From Pseudomonas viridiflava (GTDB taxonomy: Bacteria > Pseudomonadota > Gammaproteobacteria > Pseudomonadales > Pseudomonadaceae): 64,000 nucleotides of DNA. The position numbers and the translations under genes were made by a program. Below, in pieces: positions 1 to 9,837 of this stretch. The stretch lies in contig NZ_UWFA01000416.1 of the NCBI RefSeq assembly GCF_900601905.1, forward strand, positions 1-64,000, written 5' to 3'. Numbering within the stretch: the first letter of the stretch is position 1; each line of letters opens with the position of its first letter. The notes under the pieces were generated by a model. It worked only from the letters and a program-made list of their open reading frames with translations. It made no database searches and was not told the origin of the DNA.

Positions 1-1
1 G

Positions 2-3000
2 TTGTACATCGGAGGCGTGGGTCTGGCGCGGGGTTATCACCTGCGTCCGGGGCTGACCGCCGAGCGTTTTGTGGCCGACCCCTTCACTGCGGGCGAGCGC
101 CTGTACCGCACCGGCGACCTGGCTCGCTGGCGTGCAGACGGCGCCATCGAATACGTCGGGCGTATCGACCATCAAGTGAAGATCCGTGGCCTGCGTATCG
201 AACTGGGTGAAATCGAAGCCCGCCTGCAAGGGCTGGAATCGGTCGAAGAAGCGGTGGTGATTGCCCGCGACACGCCGCAAGGCAAGCAACTGGTGGGCTA
301 CGTGGTGGTTCATGGCACTGAAGGCAGCGACAGCGAAAGCCTGCGCCATGAACTGCTGGAACACCTGCCGGAATACATGGTGCCTGCGCAGATTCTGATA
401 CTGGCCGCCATGCCGCTGTCGCCTAACGGCAAGCTGGACCGCAAGGCCTTGCCGGAACCTGACTTCAGCCAGCAGCAGAAGCAATACCAGGCCCCGCGTG
501 ATGAGCGCGAGCACCTGCTGGCAGAGATCTGGCAGTCGGTTCTGGGCATTGAGCAGGTCGGTATCGACGACAACTTCTTCGAGTTGGGCGGCGATTCGAT
601 TGTTTCGATTCAGGTGGTCAGCCGCGCCCGTCAGGCTGGCCTGCAACTGAGCCCGAAAGACCTGTTCCTGCATCAGACCCTCAAAGCCCTGGCCGCCGTT
701 GCGCGTCAGGGTGACAGCGCGGCAGTGGTCAATGCACCGGCCAGCGGGCGTACGCCGTTATTGCCGATCCAACACTGGTTCTTCGAGCAGCAACTGCCAC
801 ACCGCGCACACTGGAACCAGTCGGTATTGCTCGGTTGCCGGCAAACACTGGATAGCGCCGTGCTGGAGCACGCCCTCGGGCACGTCTGCCAACTGCATGA
901 TGGCTTGCGCCTGCGTTTCGGTACTGACCCGAGCAGTGCGCACTATGCCGTCTACGAACAGGATCCCGAGCTGCTGTGGATTCGTCAGGCCGCAGATGCC
1001 GACCAATTGCTGATGCACTGCGAAGCGGCCCAGCGCAGCCTTGACTTGAGCCAGGGCCCACTGCTGCGTGCGCTGCTGGTGGAGTTGGCCGATGGCAGCC
1101 AGCGCCTGTTGCTGGCGATTCATCACCTGGTGGTGGATGGCGTGTCCTGGCGGGTGCTGCTCGAAGACTTGCAGACCGCTTACCGGCAACTGCTGAACGG
1201 TGCCAGCGTGCAACTGCCGCCGCGCACCAGCTCGTTCCAGCAATGGGCCGAACGGCTGGCGGCACATGCCAACAGCGCCGAAATGAGCACCGAACTCAGT
1301 TATTGGCAGACCAGCCTGCAAGGCCCCAGCGGCGATTTGCCTGCGCGTGATCCGCAGGCCAGCCTGAGCGCACGCCATGCGCGCACGCACAGTGTCGAAC
1401 TCGACCCCGCGACCACCGCCGCGTTGTTGCAGAAGGCGCCAGCGGTGTTCCGCACGCAAGTCAACGACCTGCTGCTCAGCGCCCTGACCCGCAGCCTGTG
1501 TGCCTGGACGGGCGAGACCTCGGCGCTGGTACAGCTTGAAGGGCACGGCCGCGAAGCGCTGTTCGACGATCTTGATCTGAGCCGCACGGTCGGCTGGTTC
1601 ACCAGCTTGTTTGCCCTGCGCCTGCACGACACCGGAGAGCCGATCGCCACACTGAAGTCGGTCAAGGAGCAACTGCGTGGCGTACCGCAGCGTGGAGTGG
1701 GCTATGGACTGCTGCGCTACCTCGGTGGCGAAGCGCACAGCCTGGCTGCACTGCCGCAGGCGCGGGTCACGTTCAACTATCTGGGGCAGTTTGACCACAG
1801 TTTTGGCAGCGATGCCTTGTTCCAGCCTGCCGGCGAAAAATCGGGTGCCAACCGTGATTCCGAAGGTGCGCTAAGTAACTGGTTGAGCGTTGACGGCCAG
1901 GTCCTGGGTGGCAAATTGAGCCTGCGCTGGACGTACAGCTCAGCGATGTTCGATGACACGGCCATCGAGGCACTGGCCCAGTCCTATGTCGAGCAATTGC
2001 AGGGATTGATCGCACTGTGCCTGGAAGAAGGCGCGGGCGGGGTCACGCCGTCCGACTTCCCGTTGGCGAGTGTGGAGCAGACGCAACTTGACGCCTTGCC
2101 GTTGGCCGCTCGGCAAATCGAAGACCTATATCCGCTGGCACCGATGCAGCAGGGCATGCTGTTTCATGCCTTGTATGAAAACGAAGGTGGGGTTTACGTC
2201 AACCAGTTGCGCGTTGACATCGACGGTGTCGACGCCGAGCGCTTCCGTGCAGCCTGGCAGGCTGCGCTGGACAGCCATGACAATTTGCGCGCGAGCTTCC
2301 TCTGGGAGGGATTGGCGCAACCGCTGCAACTGATTCATCGGCAACTGCAGTTGCCGCTTGAAGTGCTCGACTGGCGCTATCGCGACGATCAGGCCAGCGC
2401 TCTTAATGAGCTGGCCCAAGCGCAACGTACCGCAGGTTTTGCCCTTGATCAGCCGCCGCTGTTGCGGCTGGTGCTGGTGCAATGTGACGAACGGCGTTAC
2501 CAGTTGATCTACACCCATCATCACATCCTGATGGACGGCTGGAGCAACGCGCAGCTGTTCGCCGAAGTGTTGCAGCGCTACGCCGGGCAAGCCGTTGCTT
2601 GCAGCGGCCATTACCGCGATTACATCCAGTGGTTGCAAGGCCGTGATGCGGCCGCCAGCGAGGCTTTCTGGCAGGCGCAACTGGCGACGCTGGGCGCGCC
2701 GACCCGCTTGGCTGAATGTGTGCCGCAGCGCGCTGAGCAGGAGGGTTTTGGTCAGGTACAGCGCTTGTTGACCGTTGAGCAGGGCGCGCGTCTGAGTGCG
2801 TTTGCCCGGCAGCATAAAGTGACCGTCAATACCGTGGTGCAGGCGGCCTGGGCGTTGCTGTTGCAGCGCTACAGCGGTCAGTCCACTGTGGTTTTTGGTG
2901 CGACCGTGGCCGGGCGTCCGGCCGAGCTGGCCGGGATCGAGCAACAATTGGGTCTGTTCATCAACAGCCTGCCGGTGGTGGTCAGCCTGTGCGCCGGACA

Positions 3001-6000
3001 GCCAGTGGCAGATTACCTGCAGGCTTTGCAGTTACAAAACCTGCAACTGCGTGAACACGAACACACCCCGTTGAGCAGCATTCAGCGCGCCTTTGCACAG
3101 GACGCCTTTGCAAAGGGCGGCGAGGCGTTGTTCGACAGCCTGCTGGTGTTCGAAAACTATCCGGTCGCCGAGGCCTTGCGCCAGGCGCCCGGCGGTTTGA
3201 GTTTTTCCGGCATGCAGGCGCAGGAGAACACCAACTACCCGTTGACGTTGATGGTTGCTCAGGGCGAGCGGCTGCGCCTGAACTTCGACTACCGCTGCAG
3301 CCATTTCCACGCGGACACCGTGCATGGCATCGGCGACCAACTGTTGCACCTGATCTTGCAGTTCTGCGCCGACGGTCGCCAGCCACTGGGTGAAATCGGC
3401 TTGCTGGACAGCAGCGTGCGTCAGCGCGTGTTGCGTGATTTCAACGCCAGCGCCATGGACTACCCACGTCAGGCCTGTCTGCATCAGTTGATCGAGCAAC
3501 AGGCTGCGCTCAATCCCCAGGCGCCGGCACTGGACGACGGCAGTGCCCGGCTCAGCCACGCACAGTTGAACGCCCGCGCCAATCGTCTGGCCCGCTGGTT
3601 GCGTGCTCAGGGGGCAGGCCCGGATTGTGCCGTCGGCGTTGCACTGGAACGTACCGTGCAGTTGCCGGTGGCGTTGCTGGCGGTGCTCAAAGCTGGCGCT
3701 GCGTATGTGCCGCTGGACCCTGAGTTTCCTGCCGAGCGTCTGGCGCACATGCTGGCCGACAGCGAGGTGCGTCTGCTGTTGACCCAAACGCATCTCCTGA
3801 GCGAACTGCCGGACAACCAGGCGCAGGTGTTCTGCCTGGACCGCGACGGGTCACAGCTGGACGGTCTGGCCGAGCACGACCTGCGCCCGGACGAGTTGCA
3901 ACGGCCAGTGAACATCGACGACCTGGCGTATGTGATCTACACCTCCGGCTCCACCGGCAAGCCCAAAGGCGTTGCCGTGCGTCATGGCGCAGTGGTCAAC
4001 TTCATGTCAAGCATGGCGCGTGAACCAGGCCTGACGGCCCGCGACCGGGTGCTGGCGCTGACGTCGCTGTCCTTCGACATTTTCGCCCTGGAGCTGTACC
4101 TGCCGTTGCTGGTAGGTGGCAGTGTGCAACTGGTGGACCGTGATTGCGCCCGTGACCCGGCGCGGCTGCTGGCCACCGTGCTGGAAAAAGGCGTAACGGT
4201 GATTCAGGCGACGCCGTTGACCTGGACGCTGCTCAGCGCTCATGAGGATTTTTCGCGCCTGCGGGGTTGCCGCTTCTTCTGCGGTGGTGAGGCATTGTCG
4301 GTCGAGCTGGCGACGGTGCTCAGTGCCCAGGCAGATGAGCTGTGGAACCTTTATGGCCCGACCGAAACCACCATCTGGTCAGCGGCCTGGCGTATCCCGC
4401 GTGGCGGTCGGGCGTTGCTCGGCAAGCCGATTGCCAATACCCAACTGTACGTCCTGGACGCAGCACTGCAACCGCTGCCAGCCGGTGTCGCCGGGGAGCT
4501 TTATATCGCCGGTGACGGTCTGGCGCGTGGTTATCACGCGCGACCGGGGCTGACTGCCGAGCGCTTTGTGGCCGACCCGTTCAACGCCCACGGCGGTTGC
4601 ATGTACCGCACCGGTGATCTGGTGCGCTGGAGTCAGGACGGTGTGCTGGAGTACCTCGGGCGTATCGACCATCAGGTCAAGGTGCGTGGTTTCCGTATCG
4701 AGCTGGGCGAAATCGAGTCGTGTCTGCTGGCGTGCGCCGGTGTGCGTGAAGCGGTGGTGATTGCCCGCGAAACCTCATTGGGCAAGCAACTGCTGGGCTA
4801 CGTCGTCGCTGACGGCGAGACCGCTCCGGCGACCGAGGTGCTGCGTGCCGAATTGCAAGCCGAACTGCCGGATTACATGGTGCCTGCGCAAATAATGGTG
4901 TTGACACGCATGCCGCTGACGCCGAACGGCAAGCTCGACCGCAAGGCCTTGCCAGACCCGGACTTCAGCAGTTTGCAACAGCGTTATCAGGCACCGCGCA
5001 CCGAGCTGGAGCAGCGTCTTGCCGCGCTGTGGCAACAGGTGCTGGGGCTGCAGCAGGTCGGCATCGACGACAACTTCTTTGAGCTGGGCGGCGACTCCAT
5101 CGTATCTATCCAGTTGGCCGGGCGCGCACGTCAGGCCGGGCTGCAACTCAGCCCGCGACAACTGTTCGAGCATCCAACCGTCGCGCAGCTGGCGCAGGTG
5201 ATCACGGCTGTGGGCAAGCCTGTCACCCGCAGCGTCAGCGACTCGACGGCGGTACAAACGGGGCACTTCCCGCTGGCGCGTCTGGACGCAGGGCAGATCG
5301 AGAAATTGGCACTGGACCTGACTCAGGTCGAGAACCTCTACCCGCTGTCACCGATGCAGCAGGGCATGCTGTTCCATGCGCTGGACAATCCGGGATCCGG
5401 TCTTTATGTCAATCAGATCAGCGTGCCGGTGGAAGGCCTCGACAGCACGCGCTTCGCCCAGGCCTGGCGCCGCGCCGTGGCTCGCCATGACACGCTGCGC
5501 AGTGGCTTGATCTGGCAAAGCGGCCTGCGCGAACCCTTGCAAGTGGTGTATGCCTCTGCTCCGGCGCAGTTGCGCCTGCGTGACGATGTGCAGGATATCG
5601 TCGCCTTTGCCGAAGCGGATCGTCTGGAAGGTTTCGACCTGGCCCAGCCGCCACTGCAGCGCCTGACCCTGATTGATCTGGGCGAGGGGCGCCAGCAATT
5701 GATCTGGACTACCCATCATTTGCTGATGGACGGCTGGAGCGGCGCGCAACTGATCAAGGAAGTGCTGCAACTGTACGCAGACGTGGAACTGCCAGCGGTC
5801 AGCGCGCGCTATGCCGACTACATCGGCTGGCTGCAACGTCAGGATGGGGTGGCGGCCGAAGCGTTCTGGCGTGCCCGTCTGGCCCAGGTGCAGCAGCCGA
5901 CGCTGCTGGCCGACAGCCTGTCGCGCCCGGCCGAAGGTGATGGTCATGGCCTGAGCTACAGCCACTACGATACGGCGGCCACCGAGCGCCTGAAAACCTA

Positions 6001-9000
6001 TGCGCGCAGCCAGCGCATCACCCTCAATACGTTGCTGCAAAGTGCCTGGCTGTTGCTGTTGCAGCGTTACACCGGGCAGCAACAGGTGGTCTTCGGTGCC
6101 ACGGTGGCCGGGCGGCCGGCACAATTGCCGGGTATCGACAGCCTGCTCGGGCTGTTCATCAATACCTTGCCGATTGCCCAGGCACCCCAGGCTCAGGATG
6201 ATCTGGGCCAATGGCTGCGTGAGTTGCAGGCTTACAACGCGCAGGTGCGCGAGTTTGAACACACGCCACTGTATGACATACAGCGTTGGGCCGGACACAG
6301 CGGTCAGGCCTTGTTCGACAGCATCATCGTGTTCGAGAACTACCCGGTAGACGAGGCCTTGCGCCGCGGGGCCGGTGACGGCCCGCGCTTTGGCGAGCTG
6401 AGTCTCAAAGACGTGACCAACGTGCCGATGGACCTGGCCATACGTGTGGGTGAAGGCCTGGAGATTGAGTACCAGTACCTGCGCAGCCATTTCGACGCAC
6501 GGGCGGTCGAGCGTATTCGCGGCAACATGGAGCAGATACTTGAGGCCATGGTCGCGGGTCAGGCGCGCTTGATTGGCGATCTGCAATGCCTGTCCGAAGC
6601 GGACCGCAGTGCCTTGAGCAATTGCCGTGGCCCGCATCAGGCCCGTTTGCCGGTGCCGCCGGTGCATCTGGCGATTGCTGAGCAGGCGCGCTTGCGTCCG
6701 TCGTCAAGTGCCTTGCTGTGCGGCACCGAACAGCTTGACTACGCTGCGCTGGAGCTTGGCTCCAATCAATTGGCGCATCATTTGATCCGCCAGGGTATCG
6801 GGCCGGAAGTGCGGGTCGGCGTAGTGCTGCCTCGCGGGGTTGCGATTCCGCTGGCACTGCTGGCGGTGCTCAAATCGGGCGGTGCCTACGTGCCACTGGA
6901 CGCGGATTATCCGCGTGAGCGCCTGGCGTTCCAGATGGCCGATGCCGGGATTGCGTTGCTGATTACCGACAGCCGACTGCGTGAGCGCTTGCCGCTGCCC
7001 GACGGCGTGCTGTGTCTGGAACTCGACACGCTGGATCTGAGCACCGAATGCAGCGATTTGCCATCGGTAAAACTGGAGCCTGAAAACCTTGCCTACATCA
7101 TTTACACCTCAGGTTCCACGGGTCAGCCGAAGGGCGTCAGCGTGGCCCACGGCCCGTTGGCGATGCATTGCGCGGCGATTGGCGAGTTGTATGAGATGGA
7201 CAGCTCGACCCGCGAGCTGCACTTCATGTCGTTTGCGTTCGACGGTGCTCACGAGCGCTGGCTGACCACGCTGGTACACGGGGGCAGCCTGGTGCTGCGT
7301 GGTAACGAGTTGTGGACACCGGAGCAGGTTTACACGGTGTTGCACGAACAGCGCATTGATGTGGCTGCCTTCCCTCCGGCTTATCTGCAACAACTGGCCG
7401 AGCACGCCCTGCGTGACGGCAATCCGCCGCCGGTCCGGATCTACTGCTTCGGTGGTGATGCTGTGCCAAACGCCAGCTTTGAACTGGCCAAAAAAGCGCT
7501 GCGCCCACAGTGCATCACCAACGGTTACGGGCCAACCGAAACGGTGGTGACCCCGCTGCTCTGGAAAGCCGACGCAAACACGGCGTGCGATGCAGCGTAT
7601 GCGCCGATCGGTAAAAGCGTTGGTGCACGTCATTTGCATATCCTCGATCGGGACCTGCGCCCGGTGCCATTAGGTGTGGCGGGTGAGCTGTACATCGGTG
7701 GCGAAGGTCTGGCTCGGGGTTACCATCAGCGTCCTGACTTGACTGCCGAGCGATTCGTGGCTGACCCGTTCAGCACAGACGGCGGCCGCTTGTATCGCAC
7801 AGGCGATCTGGTGCGTGGCCGCGTCGATGGCGTGATCGACTATGTCGGGCGTATCGACCATCAGGTGAAAATTCGCGGATTCCGTATCGAACTCGGGGAA
7901 ATCGAAGCGCGTTTACAAGAGCACCCGCAGGTTCGTGAAGCGCTGGTCGTCGCCCGCGACGGCCATGGCGGCAAGCAACTCATCGGCTATGTGGTCAACA
8001 ACCCAGGCGTTGCGCCGAGTGGCGACGACTTGCGCAGTTACCTGCGTGCCCGGCTGCCGGACTACATGGTGCCGGTGCAGGTCATACTGCTGGAGCGCAT
8101 GCCGTTGTCGCCTGCCGGCAAGCTGGACCGCAAAGCGCTTCCGGAGCCGCAATGGAACAGCGGCAGCTCGTATGTTGCAGCGCGTAATGCCACCGAGCAG
8201 ATTCTGGCCGCGATCTGGCAAGAGGTGCTGCAGGTTGAGCAAGTCGGCATTCACGATAACTTCTTCGATCTGGGTGGTGACTCGATTCTCAGTCTGCAAG
8301 TGATTTCCCGGGTGCGTCAGGCCGAAGGTCTGGGGCTTGAGATCCGTCTGCGTGATCTTCTGCAATACCAAACCATCGCCGGTCTGCTGGAACGCGCGCA
8401 GGAAAGCACCGAAGCAGACGCTGCCGAGCCACAGGCAGTGGCCGAAAGCGTCGGTGATGAAGCGTTCGGGCTGATCCCGATTCAGCAGTGGCTGTTCGAG
8501 CAGGACCTGCAAACGCCTGAGCACTTCAACCAGGCGATCCTCTTGCAGTGCCGCGAACCGCTGGACGTGGTGCATCTGGATGCGGCGTTGCAAGCGGTGC
8601 TCAGCGAGCACGCCAGCCTTCGCCTGGCGTTTGTTCGCGGCAACGATGGCCAGTGGCGCCAGCGTTACTGCGAACTGAGCGAATTGCAGGAAGGGTTACG
8701 CGCCGACCCGTTGTTGTGGCTGCGTGATGCACTGGACAGCGAGGCCGCGCTGGCGATCGCCAACCAGGCCCAGCGCAGTCTGGATATCACTACCGGGCGT
8801 TTGCTGCGGGCGGTTTACAGCGAGCTGGCCGACGGCAGTCAGCGGCTGTTGCTGGTGGCTCACCATTTGGGGATCGACGGTGTTTCCTGGCGGATCCTGC
8901 TTGAAGACCTGCAACAGGCCTATACACAGCTGTGCAACGGCCAGGTGCCACGCTTCAATGCGCGTACCAGCAGCTATCGGGCCTGGGCGCAAAGCCTGCG

Positions 9001-9811
9001 CGAGTATGCCGCGCATCCGCGCCTGCTGGCCGAGCTGCCGTACTGGCTGGAACAGACCGAGCCTGCGGGCCTGGGTGAACCGCCACTTGACAACCCGCGT
9101 GGCAGCCAGCGAGTGGCGCACATGCAACAGGTGCAGTTACGCCTGGACCGCGACTTGACGGCGCAATTACTGAAAGTTGCACCCGAGGCGTACCGCACGC
9201 AGATCAACGATTTGCTGCTCACGGCGCTAGGCCGCGTGCTGTGTCGCTTCAGCGACAGCGAGTCGGTGTTGCTCGGTCTTGAGGGCCATGGCCGCGAGGA
9301 CATTTTCGATGGCCTGGACCACAGTCGCTCGCTTGGCTGGTTCACCAGTCTGTTCCCGCTGCGCCTGACGCCAGGGCAGGGCGGTTATGCCGAGTCGGTT
9401 ATTGCCACTCGCGAGCAACTGCGTGCGGTGCCTGATAAAGGTATCGGGCATGGCGTGCTGCGTTATCTGGGAGATGTCCAGACGCGCCGTTTGCTGGCGA
9501 GCAGGGTACAACCGCGTGTGACCTTTAACTACCTGGGGCAATTCGACCAGAGCTTTGATGACAAGGCACTGTTTGCGCCGCTGCAGGAGCGTCCCGGCGA
9601 TGCGTATGCCGACAGCGCACCGCTGAACAATTGGCTGGAGATCATCGGTCAGGTTTATGACGGTGAACTGGCCTTGCGTTGCCTGTTCAGCAGTCGGGTA
9701 TTGCGTACCACAACCGTCGAACGACTGATGGCGCTGTACCGCCAGGAACTGCAAGGCCTGATCCAGCATTGCTGTGCACAGGTTGCCGAACGCGAGCAGA
9801 TGCCGGTATGA
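2..9811 (+). CDS. Siderophore-type NRPS, 3' part (A-T-E / C-A-T / C-A-T-E)
   Basis: The gene is open at the left edge, so the N-terminus is missing. Visible domains by residue: end of an A domain (about 1-150), T (GGDS, Ser199), E (about 250-690, HHxxxDG at 374), C (about 705-1140, HHHILMDG), A (about 1160-1650), T (Ser1699), C (about 1775-2200, HHLLMDG), A (about 2225-2720), T (Ser2761) and E (about 2820-3265). Read by hand against the GrsA scheme, the middle A domain gives D-I-L-Q-F-G-L-I-W, close to known Gly codes. The last A domain gives D-G-E-A-C-G-G-V-T within an FDGAHERW loop; a hydroxy-ornithine-like residue is a guess from context. No thioesterase is present and the protein ends on an epimerase, so the chain must be passed on or released by another protein. 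Hydroxylase, acetyltransferase and FhuF neighbours indicate a peptide hydroxamate siderophore. Confidence 0.95.
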   Translation: MYIGGVGLARGYHLRPGLTAERFVADPFTAGERLYRTGDLARWRADGAIEYVGRIDHQVKIRGLRIELGEIEARLQGLESVEEAVVIARDTPQGKQLVGYVVVHGTEGSDSESLRHELLEHLPEYMVPAQILILAAMPLSPNGKLDRKALPEPDFSQQQKQYQAPRDEREHLLAEIWQSVLGIEQVGIDDNFFELGGDSIVSIQVVSRARQAGLQLSPKDLFLHQTLKALAAVARQGDSAAVVNAPASGRTPLLPIQHWFFEQQLPHRAHWNQSVLLGCRQTLDSAVLEHALGHVCQLHDGLRLRFGTDPSSAHYAVYEQDPELLWIRQAADADQLLMHCEAAQRSLDLSQGPLLRALLVELADGSQRLLLAIHHLVVDGVSWRVLLEDLQTAYRQLLNGASVQLPPRTSSFQQWAERLAAHANSAEMSTELSYWQTSLQGPSGDLPARDPQASLSARHARTHSVELDPATTAALLQKAPAVFRTQVNDLLLSALTRSLCAWTGETSALVQLEGHGREALFDDLDLSRTVGWFTSLFALRLHDTGEPIATLKSVKEQLRGVPQRGVGYGLLRYLGGEAHSLAALPQARVTFNYLGQFDHSFGSDALFQPAGEKSGANRDSEGALSNWLSVDGQVLGGKLSLRWTYSSAMFDDTAIEALAQSYVEQLQGLIALCLEEGAGGVTPSDFPLASVEQTQLDALPLAARQIEDLYPLAPMQQGMLFHALYENEGGVYVNQLRVDIDGVDAERFRAAWQAALDSHDNLRASFLWEGLAQPLQLIHRQLQLPLEVLDWRYRDDQASALNELAQAQRTAGFALDQPPLLRLVLVQCDERRYQLIYTHHHILMDGWSNAQLFAEVLQRYAGQAVACSGHYRDYIQWLQGRDAAASEAFWQAQLATLGAPTRLAECVPQRAEQEGFGQVQRLLTVEQGARLSAFARQHKVTVNTVVQAAWALLLQRYSGQSTVVFGATVAGRPAELAGIEQQLGLFINSLPVVVSLCAGQPVADYLQALQLQNLQLREHEHTPLSSIQRAFAQDAFAKGGEALFDSLLVFENYPVAEALRQAPGGLSFSGMQAQENTNYPLTLMVAQGERLRLNFDYRCSHFHADTVHGIGDQLLHLILQFCADGRQPLGEIGLLDSSVRQRVLRDFNASAMDYPRQACLHQLIEQQAALNPQAPALDDGSARLSHAQLNARANRLARWLRAQGAGPDCAVGVALERTVQLPVALLAVLKAGAAYVPLDPEFPAERLAHMLADSEVRLLLTQTHLLSELPDNQAQVFCLDRDGSQLDGLAEHDLRPDELQRPVNIDDLAYVIYTSGSTGKPKGVAVRHGAVVNFMSSMAREPGLTARDRVLALTSLSFDIFALELYLPLLVGGSVQLVDRDCARDPARLLATVLEKGVTVIQATPLTWTLLSAHEDFSRLRGCRFFCGGEALSVELATVLSAQADELWNLYGPTETTIWSAAWRIPRGGRALLGKPIANTQLYVLDAALQPLPAGVAGELYIAGDGLARGYHARPGLTAERFVADPFNAHGGCMYRTGDLVRWSQDGVLEYLGRIDHQVKVRGFRIELGEIESCLLACAGVREAVVIARETSLGKQLLGYVVADGETAPATEVLRAELQAELPDYMVPAQIMVLTRMPLTPNGKLDRKALPDPDFSSLQQRYQAPRTELEQRLAALWQQVLGLQQVGIDDNFFELGGDSIVSIQLAGRARQAGLQLSPRQLFEHPTVAQLAQVITAVGKPVTRSVSDSTAVQTGHFPLARLDAGQIEKLALDLTQVENLYPLSPMQQGMLFHALDNPGSGLYVNQISVPVEGLDSTRFAQAWRRAVARHDTLRSGLIWQSGLREPLQVVYASAPAQLRLRDDVQDIVAFAEADRLEGFDLAQPPLQRLTLIDLGEGRQQLIWTTHHLLMDGWSGAQLIKEVLQLYADVELPAVSARYADYIGWLQRQDGVAAEAFWRARLAQVQQPTLLADSLSRPAEGDGHGLSYSHYDTAATERLKTYARSQRITLNTLLQSAWLLLLQRYTGQQQVVFGATVAGRPAQLPGIDSLLGLFINTLPIAQAPQAQDDLGQWLRELQAYNAQVREFEHTPLYDIQRWAGHSGQALFDSIIVFENYPVDEALRRGAGDGPRFGELSLKDVTNVPMDLAIRVGEGLEIEYQYLRSHFDARAVERIRGNMEQILEAMVAGQARLIGDLQCLSEADRSALSNCRGPHQARLPVPPVHLAIAEQARLRPSSSALLCGTEQLDYAALELGSNQLAHHLIRQGIGPEVRVGVVLPRGVAIPLALLAVLKSGGAYVPLDADYPRERLAFQMADAGIALLITDSRLRERLPLPDGVLCLELDTLDLSTECSDLPSVKLEPENLAYIIYTSGSTGQPKGVSVAHGPLAMHCAAIGELYEMDSSTRELHFMSFAFDGAHERWLTTLVHGGSLVLRGNELWTPEQVYTVLHEQRIDVAAFPPAYLQQLAEHALRDGNPPPVRIYCFGGDAVPNASFELAKKALRPQCITNGYGPTETVVTPLLWKADANTACDAAYAPIGKSVGARHLHILDRDLRPVPLGVAGELYIGGEGLARGYHQRPDLTAERFVADPFSTDGGRLYRTGDLVRGRVDGVIDYVGRIDHQVKIRGFRIELGEIEARLQEHPQVREALVVARDGHGGKQLIGYVVNNPGVAPSGDDLRSYLRARLPDYMVPVQVILLERMPLSPAGKLDRKALPEPQWNSGSSYVAARNATEQILAAIWQEVLQVEQVGIHDNFFDLGGDSILSLQVISRVRQAEGLGLEIRLRDLLQYQTIAGLLERAQESTEADAAEPQAVAESVGDEAFGLIPIQQWLFEQDLQTPEHFNQAILLQCREPLDVVHLDAALQAVLSEHASLRLAFVRGNDGQWRQRYCELSELQEGLRADPLLWLRDALDSEAALAIANQAQRSLDITTGRLLRAVYSELADGSQRLLLVAHHLGIDGVSWRILLEDLQQAYTQLCNGQVPRFNARTSSYRAWAQSLREYAAHPRLLAELPYWLEQTEPAGLGEPPLDNPRGSQRVAHMQQVQLRLDRDLTAQLLKVAPEAYRTQINDLLLTALGRVLCRFSDSESVLLGLEGHGREDIFDGLDHSRSLGWFTSLFPLRLTPGQGGYAESVIATREQLRAVPDKGIGHGVLRYLGDVQTRRLLASRVQPRVTFNYLGQFDQSFDDKALFAPLQERPGDAYADSAPLNNWLEIIGQVYDGELALRCLFSSRVLRTTTVERLMALYRQELQGLIQHCCAQVAEREQMPV

Positions 9812-9837
9812 ATCGAACACTGATTAACGAGGTGAGT

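Noticed and set aside
758..1798. Long open frame on the - strand inside the NRPS
   Set aside because: High-GC coding DNA opens the opposite strand. The product has no domain logic and the + strand NRPS motifs are unambiguous.
5348..6667. 439-codon - strand frame within the NRPS
   Set aside because: It is the complement of a clear condensation domain; its composition is shadow-like (rich in His, Gln and Arg).
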